Source: Prunella strophiata | Taxonomy: Eukaryota; Chordata; Aves; Passeriformes; Prunellidae | Assembly: GCA_036583965.1 (NCBI GenBank) | Contig: JAZBQD010000030.1 | Location: 83,022,800 to 83,086,799 of the forward strand | Length of the DNA stretch: 64,000 nucleotides | Direction of reading: 5' to 3' | Program-made: the position numbers and the translations under genes | Notes under the pieces: generated by a model | The model's database searches: none | What the model saw: only the letters and a program-made list of their open reading frames with translations | What the model was told of the DNA's origin: nothing | Part shown: positions 25,993-38,380 of the stretch, piece by piece | How the letters are laid out: each line of letters opens with the position of its first letter | Numbering within the stretch: position 1 is the first letter of the stretch

Positions 25993-27519
25993 ACAGTGTG
26001 CCCCCAAATGGAAGACAGGCCTTGTCTACTCACTACTTTGAGTACTCTAGACCAGCTCCCTAGAGCCAGCTACATCTATTGCAGTTGACAGGCTGTTTCT
26101 CCACTGATTTTGGCAAAGTGAACTCAGGGTTACTATGCAGTGAACATGCTGTTACTGAAAGTAAACTGAAATTTGCTAGCAGCAATGCTAAGTCAATCAC
26201 CACCTGCCAAATGTTTTTTCTTTCTATTTGTTATGGTAAATTAATTATCATTTCAAACAGCTAGACTTTTTTTTTTCCTCTGACATCTTGTTCACATAAT
26301 GTGCTTGATCTCCTCTTGCAAGCTGGAGTACACTAGGAAAAGAATGGCTTTTGTCTTCTAGTAGAATATAAATCCAGGAGTATAGTGTGCAGAAAATAAT
26401 GTGAAAACTCGTTGGGGGAGCTCTGTAGCCTCATTCTCCAAGATAATAGAAATATAATAGAAATATTTTCATCTTAGGTACCAAAGATGCAGGCTAACTT
26501 ATGGTGCTACTCATCAGTAGCATAAAAGTCTTTTTTTCTTTGGATATATTGATATGTATTTGAGTACAAATCATTTGAGTAAGGACAGCATAACAAACAG
26601 CTAGATTGGAAACAGTATTCAGTAGAGTGACACTCCTGTCTCAAGACACAATTCAGTCAGCTGAATTGAGAATGCTGCTTGAGAATTATATCCTTAGCTC
26701 TTATGTACTCAGCTTAATAGTGTGTGCTTTCCAAAGGTCTTATTAGCAGAGGTTATCCTGCTCCTCTGAGAGCAGGATATTTTTTCTTCCTACATTACTG
26801 GAATGCCAGTGAACAACCCTTCAAATCCGGAATAAAATTCACATTCCAGATTTTGTCTGTGGATTTTCAGGTTTTAGTTTGAGACCTGATGTTAGCAGGA
26901 TTATTACACAAGAAGTGGAGAGCCAGGCTAAGATCTCCTCAGGAGCTCACTTCAGAAGCCCAGGTCCCTGGAGTGCTAGCAGGGGTATTGCAGGGGGTTA
27001 CTGTGTTATGGCTCTCCCTAGTCTGGATAGAAAATCATATCTATCTGTCCTCAAGGCAAAAAATTCCCCAGCTCCCTGGGGAGAATGGAATTCTGTTTGT
27101 GTCTGAAGAAAGAAATATCTGAGGGCAAAGTGGTAATTTGTCATCTATGGCTTTGGCCTCCCAGCTGAGCTTCCTCACAAAGGTGTAATTTAGGCCTTAC
27201 TTAGCAGCTCACTTTGGTGTGTCCTCAACCTGGAGCATGTGTGTTGTGCGCCCTCATTCAGTGTGACCTCTGCCCAGGTATAAAGTTAGGAATGTTGTGG
27301 ACAATGTGAATTTATTTAGTCAAGCTTAAAGCAAAACCAAAACCAACAACTTCTTAATCATCTCTCGGCATTTGTGCCTTAACTGTGTTTTTTATGTGCT
27401 TTTTAAGACTTCATTAAGGGGAATGAAGTATTTCATATAAGCTGTAAACCACACTTGATATGGAACTGAATGTCTAGCTTTTTAACCTGTGCTGGATTTA
27501 GCCTTGCTACAGATGCTCA
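25993..27519. other. Unique intronic DNA, no gene seen
   Basis: No transposon is recognised. A slightly GC-richer part near 26880-27260 has two overlapping 75-77 codon frames without recognisable content. Confidence 0.55.
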
Positions 27520-27641
27520 AGAACTGTCTAGGACACAATCCTGTGCCATGTGCTCTAGGATGACCCTGCTTGAGCAGGGAGGTTGGACCAGATGACCCCA
27601 CCGTTGTTCCCTTTCAATCTTACCCATTCTGTGATCCTGTC
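27520..27641 (+). mobile_element. CR1 LINE 3' tail (sense)
   Basis: TGACCCTGCTTGAGCAGGGA, then GGTTGGACCAGATGACCCCA and TTCCCTTTCAATCTTACCCA, followed by TTCTGTGATCCTGTCA, match the 3' UTR of a common CR1 subtype. Mismatches in the tail repeat suggest an older copy. The left edge is approximate. Confidence 0.9.
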
Positions 27642-30600
27642 ATGTTGGATTTTTCATGCTCTTTCTAAACTAAACACATTTAAAAGTCTCTGCAAGGGAG
27701 CTCTTCAGCCAGTTAGCATATTATAGCAATAAGAATGATAATTATTACTGGTTACTTCGTGTTTTCTAGGGTATGCCTACAGATTTTCATTTTGCAGCTA
27801 TTACAATTACACTAATTATACAGATAACAACACCCTACACTAGTATACAGATTTCCTTTTGTTTGAAGAATGCACATACTAATGGGATCTTTTCAATACA
27901 AATTAAGCCATTTTGAACTATTCAAGTTAATTTGCATAATAGACCTTGCCTATGAAGCTTAGCATTTTGGTCTTGATTAAACAAGGATAAACAAGGATAT
28001 CTGGGAGTGCATTCATTACTCCCGTGAAGCCTCCCTGCTGTGAAGAGGAAGTGAAGTTTTGTTTGTTTGGATTTTCTTAAAGTTTGCAATCAGATTTAAG
28101 CCAAAACAAAATACGTGTAGACATATTTGGGTAGAAATGCTCTTCACATCCCCTTTTTTCTTTGCTCAGGTATAAATGACAGGTAACAGCAAATATTTCT
28201 GAAGTTTGTTGCACTGATACCCATTTCTACAAACAGGTAAGGAGACTGGGCACAAGTTACCAGTCCAAGTGGCCCCCTCCCTCTCTTCTGCCTTTCAGAA
28301 AGAGGAGAGCATACCCCAGGCTGTGAGTAGAGAAGTCTGCTGAGCATGGGGAGAAAGAAGGACTTCAAAACATTCTCTTGCCTTCCTCTCATGCTTGGTC
28401 TTCAAAATATCCACCTCTCTGTCAAAAATGGGGCTAGGAGAGCAACTAAAGGGTGTGCAGAGATCACAGAGAGGGACTAGACTGAAGCTGTAAAGAAGAA
28501 GGATGAGCAAACAATTAAGTCGGCTGGAATTCCAGCAGCTGGTCATGTGAAACAGACTGGCATTTCTCTCCCCATAACCATGCATTGAATAATTAACAAT
28601 TATGTTACAGACACAGCAGTTAAAAAACAAAGCCACAAACTAAAACAAACATCCCCCCTCCAAGTTCTAAATGTGCAGAATGTGATTAGAAACATTTCTT
28701 CAGCATTGGCTGTATTAAGACAAGCTACTGTGCTTGAATTTCTTTCTTTTTTCTAATTGTTGCCAAAGTATTCCCTTTGTACATATATGATAGTTAAACC
28801 CTTTTATGAATTCTCTAGCCTAATGAATGAGAACTAAGTATTGTCAATATATTTTTATTTGATCATTATTGCCATTTGGATCCAAAGGTTCTTGTTTCCT
28901 TGATCAAGATTCAACAATACATAGATAAATAAGGAGCCCCAGGCTTGCTTTTCCATTCATATTCTATGTTTGTTTAAGGTTACAACTAATTTTATTTTTT
29001 TCTCTTTCTGCTTGTATTGCTAATGCATATCTACAGTCATTTTCTAAAATATGTCCTGGTGTGATCTAAGTTTACTTCCATGTCCTTTAGTGACACTGCC
29101 TTTCCTTTTCTGTTTTATCTCATATATTTCTCATTTTTCCTTCTTCTTTTAAGTGCAGACACTCAAAGCAGTTGTAGTTCTTGGGTTTTTTTCTGGTAAT
29201 CTTGGATTCAGAACTCTCACACTGGGAATCCCTGCACTGCCTCATCTTCTTCCATCACATTCACTTTGTGATTTTCATCTTCTGGAAGCCACTATATCTT
29301 TCCTGCCTGGTTCATTTTTGTATTTTATCAAATTGCTCTATACTCCTCTGCAAAGGGAGCTATCCTCATCTTCCCCACCCTTTTTTTTATGCAGTTCTCC
29401 ATCACAGGTAAGGTTTCAGGCTGCTCATGTCTCGTTTCTGCCAGAATGCCAGTGACAAAGCTCTACATTTTAGTGCTTTCCAGTACCTTGAGAGGATGAT
29501 GGAATATGAAAAACAAATTATTATTTTAGTATGCAAAGAGGTCAGTATATTAGTAGAATTGATTGTATTTCTGCCCAAACATCCTTTTATATCTCAGTAT
29601 CTTGGAGAGCATAAACAAATGAAGACTGTGTTCATGTCTGTTCTCTGCAGTAGCTACCAGGTATAGCCCAATTGAAACCAATACATTCAAGTGCTGTGCT
29701 AATGGTGTTTAACAATAAGAGGAAACTTTTTGTAGCACTAAATACAATTTTAGTTCATAATTACTCATTGCAGTTTTTTGCCTCCCTGTTTTTGTGGGGT
29801 TTTTTTCCCTGTTGCCATTTAAAACAAGGAACACACAGACTGTAGGGATGGATGCTAACACATGAATTCAAAGGGAAAGGCCCTTGCTCTGTTTAACATT
29901 ATGAATTGATGCTTTAAAAATTATCTGCTTCAGTGCTCATTTTACCTTGTGATGAAAGTTAGGCTTTAAATATGTAAAATGCAATGAGAGGGCAGCAGAC
30001 ACTATCAGGAGCCTGGAAAAGATGTCTTGTTTTCCTCAGAATAATTGTATGACCTTCCTCTCAAAGGCATGTCTGTTTAATTACCAAATAACTTAGACAC
30101 ACAGGGAAGTTCTTCAGAAGCTGTTCACTGGTTTAGCTGAGGGGGAGCTGCAACTCCTGAAGCTTGGATGGAGCTTGAAGGAAAGGTATTGACCTTTTAG
30201 TTCACAAATGCTTTTGGGGTACAGACATCTAGGAGCAGAGAGCTATTGTTCCAAGGTTCTGCCGAAATAAGACAGCTGAGTCCAAAAGACTTAGAAGACA
30301 AAATTTCTGTCTGGTGAATAATTTGTGACATAACAGGGAGGGCTTTACAAGGTATGTGGTAACAGCAGTAACATTTTTTATGTACCCCAACATGTATTAA
30401 TCAGTACATGTTCTATTTTGACTAATAAGAGAAAGGCACCTTCTAAATTCTGCAGAGCTGGGGCAGCAGAATATTGACTTGTAGAAAACCAAAGAGGCCC
30501 TTCATCCTTCTGACCCTCCAGAAGTATTTATGCATAGTGGTTCTCTTTAAACAGTCCAGATTTCTTGATTTGGAGAATAAAGTCTCCATGGACTGTGACA

Positions 30601-32239
30601 CTACTACAAGATAGAGAGTTCAGTATCTATCCATATAGAGCTGTGGATTTTAGCAAAAAGGCCCTTATTTAAGTCCAAAACAGCAATTGTAGCCCATGCT
30701 AATTACATTATGCACACTCCAACAACTGATAGCCATTGACCTGTATGGAACATTTCCAGTTACAAACTGATTAAAACTGCTCCAGGCAATCGTTCTGCTG
30801 TACAGGGAAGCACTGATGCCTGATGTAATGACCTGACCAATGCTAAGCAAATGCAAAGCCCTCTAAGCAGAGTGGTACAAATATAGACAGCCAAAAGGCC
30901 ATGCTCTGTGTGCTTATCAGCTGTGAAAGCTGAGAGCAGGTTTCACAGCCATGAGTAATCCTCAGCCAGCTAGTCATCCTCAGCACATACCCATGGAGCT
31001 GAATGTACAGGGGCTCATTCCTTTCTGGGCTGAACTGGATGGGTTTTCCAAATTATCTTTGTTCCCTGCATAGTGCAAGGGGTTACATTTACTGAATTTG
31101 GTAAGTGGGTGAAAGGCATCAGTGAAAAGTCATTCTCTGCTCATTCCTCTTCAAGCATTTCACCTCCTCCTTCAGCTCTGTGCCAGTCCTAGGTTAAAAA
31201 GAGCTGAAACATTGGGGACCCCACTTCCTGGTGTGTGTTTTTGTTTACAAAAGGTACATCCCCTTGCCTGCCAGTAGTCCTTGAGGAATTTTATGTAAAA
31301 TGTAGGTATTTACATAATTAGGATACACATTTAAGGGCCACTAAACATGAGGATGTAACAATGTTTGACATACTGTAGAGCCCTGAAGGCTTTAGAAACT
31401 TAGATTTGCTGTATCCAAATAATGTAGTTGTCATAATTTGATGTTACCCTTCCTGTATCTACATTTGACAATTTAAACCAAAAACTACAATATGCTACAT
31501 GCCATGCACCCAGATGTGAGCATTTGTTCAGGTTGCTTTGGTTCTTTATAGTCAGTCTTCATTACTACATCAAGGTGATGTGTGACTTTCCCCACACCAA
31601 AGCTGACATGAATGTTTAGAATTAATACATTTCTAAAATACCCTTTTAATTCTATCTATTGTTTTCAAGATGATCTTTCAAGATATTTCAAGATACTAAA
31701 ATTCAGATTTTTCAGTACTTTTTTCTTGTGATGCATTGCTAAATAATTTTTTTTCACGATTTTCCTGAAAAAAAAATAGTAAGGATAACACATCTGGATA
31801 GTTTTAATATTCAAAATTGGCCTATAATGATGAATTATCCCTTACTGGTGTTTTATATTAATAAAATAGAAAGTTGTCTTGAAATTTCCAGACACTATTA
31901 TTCTTGAGAATTCTTGAGAAAATTTTTAGGAATGTTAGGAATTGTTAGGTTTTGGTGAGTCTTTCAAAATGTAGCAAAGGTAAATGAGAAGGAGGCAGAC
32001 AAGCATAACAGTAAATGATGAAGAGCCTGACATTGTTTGCAGTTCAGGAGTTTCCATGCTTCCAAGTTCAGTCTGAGTCAGGTCATCTCCCTTACCACAA
32101 TAATCCTTTCAAAACACTTACATTAAAAGTTGCTGGTGTTGTTGATCACAAAAACAGGAGATAAGGTGAAGGCAGGAGTGGCAGAAGAGGAAAAGTTAAG
32201 GATTTTCAGAGCTTTTATGAAAGAGTCGGTATAGTAGGG
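27642..32239. other. Unique intronic DNA, no supported gene
   Basis: About 4.6 kb. Two perfect 10-base doublets occur (AAACAAGGAT at 27979-27998, TTCTTGAGAA at 31901-31920). The stretch 27700-27990 is rich in homeodomain-type TAAT/ATTA cores and has an octamer ATTTGCAT at 27930-27937. Such motifs are frequent by chance in AT-rich DNA. Nothing coding is seen. Confidence 0.5.
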
Positions 32240-32840
32240 TGACTGTGGCTGGGTGCCAGGTGCCTCCCAAGCAGCTCTATCACTCCCCAGTGGGATTGCA
32301 GGGAGGGAGAAAAATATAGAAAACAACTTTTAGGTTGAGATAAGGCAGTTTACTAAAGGGAAAAAAAAAAAAAAAAAAAAGGCAAAAATTGGCACACACT
32401 TAAGCAGAGGGGCAAAAATTAATGAATCTCTACTTTCCATCGGCGAGCGATGTTCAGGCACTTCCCGGGAAGCAGAGCTTCAGCACACTTGGGGGCTGCT
32501 CTGGAAGACAAACACTGTGAGACAACAAATGCCCCCCATTCCTCCTCCCTCCTTTAGCTTTCATATCTGAGCTTACATCACATGGTATGGAATGTCCCTC
32601 TGGTTAATTTGGGTCAGCTGGCCTGCTTGTGTCCCCTGCCAGGATCATTGCCCAAGCCCATCCTGCTGGTGGGGTGCAGAATGTTGAGGAGACAGAGCTG
32701 ATGCTGTGCCAGCATTTCTCAGCAGTAGCCAAAAAGCTGGGGTGTTATCAGCACCTTTGCAGCTACCAAGTGCAAAGCACAGCACTGTGAGGGCTGCCAA
32801 AGGAAAATGAACTCCAGCTCAGCCAGGCCCAATACAGTCA
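32240..32840 (-). mobile_element. Solo LTR of an endogenous retrovirus (ERVK-like, avian)
   Basis: The ends form an inverted repeat: + strand TGACTGT at 32240-32246 and ACAGTCA at 32834-32840. This gives the TG...CA ends of a retroviral LTR of about 601 bases. Inner landmarks match a bird LTR type I know from passerine repeats. They include the GGTGCCTCCCAAGCAGCTCT stretch, CGGCGAGCGATGTTCAGGCA, ATCACATGGTATGGAATGTC, GGTCAGCTGGCCTGCTTGTG and GTGTTATCAGCACCTTTGCA. The promoter side is on the minus strand; the usual TATATAA position reads ATATGAAAG, so the TATA box looks decayed. An A20 run (32361-32380) has expanded inside. No internal viral genes flank it, so it is a solo LTR. I could not find a matching target-site duplication: flanks are GTAGGG and GGAAAA. 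Confidence 0.83.
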
Positions 32841-35800
32841 GGAAAAAGCTCTCTGTTTTTTGTAATACCCTCATATGTTTTCCTCTACTTGACCAGACTG
32901 GCTAAGATTTTATTTTCGATTAAAGGAGGGCTGTGCACATTTGATTGTAGACTCTAATGGATTGTAAAGTCGCAAGTGAAACAAATGAGAAATTCAAGCT
33001 TTTACTGAGGTTATTGGGATGGGACAGTGTCCATTCCCCATGCCTGTTCAATCAAAATATGCACAGTGACCTGTATGTCACATAAACTGGTTTGGTTTGT
33101 TGGGGTTTTTTTTTCCCTTTTTTTTTTTTTTTCTCCTCAAGAGGGTTCTGTCCTGTTGCTATAACAACCCTGTAGCATCATCCAAGCACCAAACACAAAC
33201 AACTAACTCAGACCACAAAGCCTCAGTCCATCCCTTTTCCCTATGCCCTGTTTATTCTTTCAACACTCATTTTAGATAATATGCACTCACAGGGACCTCC
33301 ACACAAATTAAGGTTTCCACCAGAGAGTATTGAGCATAACTGTACATCCTTCATACCTTTTTTGTGTTGCTAGTTGATGGTTATTAGAGGAAAGTGTTCG
33401 GCATATGTTTTTAAACAAATTAAATAAACAGCATACATTTGCACTGGGAAATATAATTACTTTATTGTGTAACTTGTTGTAAATATTTTTCTCCTATATT
33501 TAAAGTTATCTGGGCCATACCTTATCCATCTCTAATTAAATGCACAAACAACAGAGAATGAGCTGCAGGATTATGCAAGATTCATGCTTAAGATTTACTA
33601 TGACTGTCATTGAAAAACAACAAATAAAATAGCATTTCTATGGCTGGCATGAAAGTGGATACATCTTTTTCCTTGGAAAATCTATTTCAGATTCCATAAG
33701 TACTATATTTTACTGCAGTAGCTTGAGAGTGAAGGAGACTTAGCTTTTCAGAATTACAGAAAATGATGTAGCAGTCCCTTTTTGCTTTCCTTCTTTCTTG
33801 CACTGAGTAGTTCGAAGTCTGTCTTTCTGCTTTTGTTACTGTGATTGTATTTAAAGTAATTTACATTGATTGTGATATTAATTATTGTCTTGTTAGCCTT
33901 CTTTTTAATGGTCAGTTTAACCATATCAGCTGATTTGATTAATCCTAGTTAGAAATTGAAGAGGTGTAGCTTGTTGGTATAGATGCTACCATGGGCTGTC
34001 TCACATATATTTCTGTATGGGGACAGAGAAGGAGACAGCAAGATCTGTGTCACTCCTGCTCTCCCACCCAAGTATGAGTGGGGAAGAGGTTGAGGATGGA
34101 AGTTCAGTTCCAGCCTTCCCAGGCACTGTGCTCACAGGGCACAGCAAGAAGCAGCTCTCTGCAGGCAAGAAGCAGGTCCCTTGCTTCTGAGATTCACCAT
34201 TTTCCTCCTGTGGAGGTGACATGCAGGGATGTTTCCTGAGACTGAAACAATTGCTTTATATGTAGACCATGGAAAAAAGCAAAGCATGGCTCAAGTACCA
34301 TCTTGGCATTTCCAAAATGTTGGTATTTCTTGGTTTTGTTGCTAAATTATTAATAAAAATCCTGCTGTTGTCTTTTTTTTTTTTTTCCCCACAAGTGACC
34401 TACATCTTCTCTCTTTAATCTGAACTGAGGCATTGTGTTAAGCACTAATTTATGAAGAAAAAGGAAATAGAAAGAAAGGGCAAAACTATTGCCCATTTAG
34501 CATGGCTAAACCAAGCAGAAAAATGTTCATTTTGAATTTTGCAGTATTCTGATCATGTCTATAACACATTTCTGTGTAAACAAATTTTTACTTTAAAAGC
34601 ATATTGTTTCTGATCGTCTGCTTTGCACACTTCTATCAAAATTGTCCTGCTTTAGCTGGACTAATTTTGCCTTATGGCTCTGCTGGAGTAGCTGCCCACA
34701 AAGGAATTACAACATTACACTTCTCAGTTAATGCCTAAAACATAGAAAGTTCTGCCTCCAGGTTTGTTTGCATTTGCTTATTTGGTTGATTTAGTTTTCT
34801 CTGATACTGTTTATGAGTGGGTCATGGACACTGACATGTATTTGTCTCTGATTTGCCTGAAGACTTCAGTTTGATCTGCAGATGCTTGAAAAAGTCCATC
34901 TGGCATCAGTACTGCAAGCCTACTGATGTTAACCTCTTTTCCCAGGGAGGTAAAATTCATCCTCACTTCTAACATTATCTGCTGGTATTTAGGCTGGTCT
35001 TGGTTTTCCTTAGTGTTTGAAAACAAAGATATAATTTAGATTTAAGTCTCTGGTTTCTGTTGCTATCCATAGATTCTCTGAAGCAGCCCATGCACCTGTG
35101 GGCTTTAGAGCAATGTCCCAGGTTTGTGTTTGTCTGCCAGCCTGTTCTGTGCTCTGCAGACAGCCTGGGAACCCTGTGCAAGGGGGCAGAAGCCTGGGAG
35201 CAGTCAGGCAGATGTATGGCTTACCTTTGAGGGCTCTTTTAGGACTGCCCTGTACTTTGACACATACACCCAATGCTTAATCATTCATAGTTCCTTTTCA
35301 GATGGAACAACTTGCTCAAAGTCCTTGGTCTCTCCAGACAACCAGTAAAAGCTCCCCTTATCTGTGCCAAACATGGGTAGTGTTGTGCAGCAGCAGCAGC
35401 TCTACTGTGGCTGCACCAAACTGGGCAGCATTATTTTCAGCTTGTTACTCAAATCAGCCAACATCCACTTGAAATACCTGCAGCCTTTTAATATTTCCCA
35501 CTGGAATTTCTGATTTCTTTGGCTACAGTGGCTTGAATCATTCTGAAAGCTCCTGCCTTCCTTTGCTCTTTCCCCTCTTTCTGTCTCTCAATCTTTTGTC
35601 AGCCATCAGCAGAAGTCAACTCATTGCTGAACCTGTTTCAAGCCACTCTCTTGGAAGGTCTGTACTGCAGCTTTGCCTGGAGCTATTTTCCTGTTTGTCT
35701 ACCTCTACACAGAGGTATCCTTCCAGTACATTTATCCTGATCAAATTTCCCCAGAAAAGATACTGAAGAATGGCACAAATGTCTTCTCCCAGTTTCTAAT

Positions 35801-37720
35801 GGACACCCCCATGGGATAGGCTTATTTTTATTTTGCCTCACTAGATTTCTTCAAGAGAATGCACAGAAATGATACAGAATTGGTCCTACTTTGTCCCAGA
35901 ACTAAATCATATTGCCTTTTTGAAATCCCAAAAGCTTGTTCAACAGGTTTTAAATAATTATTGTAAAAAAAATTTAAAATATGCAAAATTTGCACTTAGT
36001 TGAACAACAATTTGCATGGAGTATGATTTTGCCATCATAAACAGCCTTTTCTGTTTAAAGGCTTGTATCTTACAGCTCTTCTACTCTCCATCCAATATTT
36101 CTTACCTTGAGTTTTAATGACTGTAAAATGAGTGATATCTGATAGTTACATTTCTGCTATTAAGTTGCTCAATTATTTTGATGTAGAATTAATGAGAACA
36201 ACTGAATCTTTCCCTTCTTTTCTTGTTGACTCTGTTTTGTGAATTTTCAAAGATTAGTTTTGACACTAATAACAAAGTGTAGACACTCTTCTAGTCTTCA
36301 GATATACATATACTTGAATACTCAAACTTACACCTTTTATCAATTTAGGTCAAAAAATAGGTAGGAACTGTAATATTGGTGTAATTAAGTTATATTTTTA
36401 TTCCCCTTTCTGCATGAAAAAAACTTGAGTGCTTGAACCAGAGGCACAGGTACCAGGAATGTAATTCTAGAGGACAAATTCTATACCAGCAAGATTAGTT
36501 CCTTGAAGATCCTGTTTCTATATGGTTATTTCCTGTACATATAGAGATATTAAGAACTGATCACTTATTCAAGGTAAAAATCCTGCTGACTTTCAAGACT
36601 TTGGTAAGGAGGTAAGGAGCTATTCAGGAAAGTGTTTACATTACCAGGGCATATATTGTAAAACTTTGTCTGGAGATTTTTGCAGCCTTGAGGTAATGTA
36701 CTCTGAGAGTGTCCGGGCAGAAAAGATGTAAATGAATGTCACAGACAGGGGCTGAAAAGGAGTTGGATCAGTTAAGTGTTTCTTGTAATCATTCATACCC
36801 TTTTTTTCTTTTTCTTTTTTTTTTTTTTTTTTTTGACTCATTTATAAAGAAAAAATGAAACAGTGTGGGGCTTCTTCTATGACTAAATTATCAAAATAGA
36901 ACAGGAGGTGGGAGAATTACACAGGAGACATGAAATTTGTTTAGCATCAGAATTTGTGGGCCATATTTTTGCCTGCTGCTTCTGATGTGGTTATCTATTT
37001 CAGTCCAGTACCTTTGCATCTTCTGGTCATCTATTTTCTATTTTCTTTCTTCCTTTTTTTTTTTTTTTTCCCTTGCTTTAAATCTGTGTTAATTTTGTAA
37101 TCGAGAGTTTTATAATCCTTGGCTCAATCAGGGTAGCCAGTATCCTTTGTCAGTGTCCCTTTGGGTGTTGCAATTATTCCATCTGGCATCCAGGTACACT
37201 TCCAGGAATAGAGTTCCAGGCTCATCTGATAGTAATATGTCCCATCTGCAGCCTTGTGCAGAAATTTTAGCTATCCAAGAGAAATAGATTTGTACATAAA
37301 CCTTGGTAACCAAACCCTGCTCACAGGTACCAAAGGGACAGGTAAATCAGCTTCCAGGCCCACCAAAGGCATTGCTCCAGGGTGTTGTGAAGCACAGAAC
37401 CAGATAACACCAAGATCTGCCAGAGCAGAGTGCAGGAATACAGTAGGCTCCAGGATGATGAATTTCAATGTCAGAGATCCAGTCACCTCTCTACAATTAC
37501 ACCTATTGTAATAAATTGCTTGGCAGACAAGGGTTTTCCCCATGTTATACTTCTAATATAGAAATACTGGCTTGACTTTGTCATTAATAATTTCTCTAGA
37601 CCAAGATTTTATTTCTCTGTGGAAATAAGAATAAGGCTAGGTTGAACTTAGGGTCTGATTATGAGTCAAAATTTGTTTTGTAATGTTTTTTATGACTGGA
37701 AAATGGCTCAATGGAATAAG
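32841..37720. other. Unique intronic DNA, no supported gene
   Basis: About 4.9 kb without recognised transposons. It holds long T tracts at 33115-33134, 34373-34386, 36801-36834 and 37054-37069, and a short CAG repeat near 35388. Frames at 35010-35348 overlap on both strands and show nothing recognisable. The part 33360-33720 has the mixed AT-rich, low-repeat look of conserved non-coding DNA, but that is only an impression. Confidence 0.5.
36801..36834. repeat. Poly-T tract (T20 core)
   Basis: A run of T broken only by two C, ending in 20 uninterrupted T (36815-36834). It is not attached to a recognised retroposon. Confidence 0.95.
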
Positions 37721-38380
37721 TCTTGGGGATGCTGGTCCACAGCCACTGAAGATGAGCCAAAGTGTGTCCATGTGGCCAGGAAGGCCAATGACATCCTGGC
37801 CTGTATCAGCAGTAGTGTGGCCAGCAGAATCAGAGTAGTGACTGTCCTGCTGTACTCAGCACTGGTGAACCCCTGCCTCGAATCCCAAATTCAGTTCTGG
37901 ACCCCTCAATTAAAGAAGGACATTGAGGTGCTGGAAGTGTGTCCAGAGAAGGGCAGTGGAGTTGGTGAGGGGTCTAGGGGTCTAGAGGGTAAGTCCCATG
38001 AGGAGTGGCTGGGGTAGCTGGGATTGTTTAGCCTAGACAAAAGGAAACTCTGGGGGACCTTATAGTTTCTACAATTCCCTGAAAGGAGATCATAGCCAGG
38101 ATGGGGGTCAGGCTCTTCTTCCAGGCAACCAGTGACAGGATGAGATGATATAACCTCAAGCTGCAGCAGGTGACATTTAGATTGGACATCAGGAAGAATT
38201 TCTTTATGGAAAGAGTGGTCAGGCATTGGAACAGGCTGCCCAGGGAAGAGGTGAAGTCACTGTCCCTGGAGGTGTCCAAGAAACAATGTAGGACAATGCC
38301 ATGGTCTAGTTGACAAGTTTGGTCAAAGGTTGAACTCAATGATGTTGGATGTCTTTACCACCCTAAATGGTTCTGTGATC
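37721..38380 (+). mobile_element. CR1 LINE, 3' third of ORF2 to tail (sense)
   Basis: The translation of 37721-38000 gives WGCWSTATEDEP, ARKANDILACIS, SSVASRIR and LLYSALVNP, then IQFWTPQLKKDIEVLE. These are the downstream part of CR1 ORF2 after the RT core. Nucleotide landmarks follow: CTGAAAGGAGATCATAGCCA, GACATCAGGAAGAATTTCTT, GGAACAGGCTGCCCAGGGAA, and the tail AAATGGTTCTGTGATCCT. The final octamer repeat is degenerate. Internal stops and frame shifts make it dead. The edge at 37721 is where similarity begins. Confidence 0.95.

Noticed and set aside
27930..27937. Octamer ATTTGCAT as evidence of a POU enhancer
   Set aside because: The same word also occurs at about 6904, 36010 and 48990, as expected by chance in 64 kb of AT-rich DNA.
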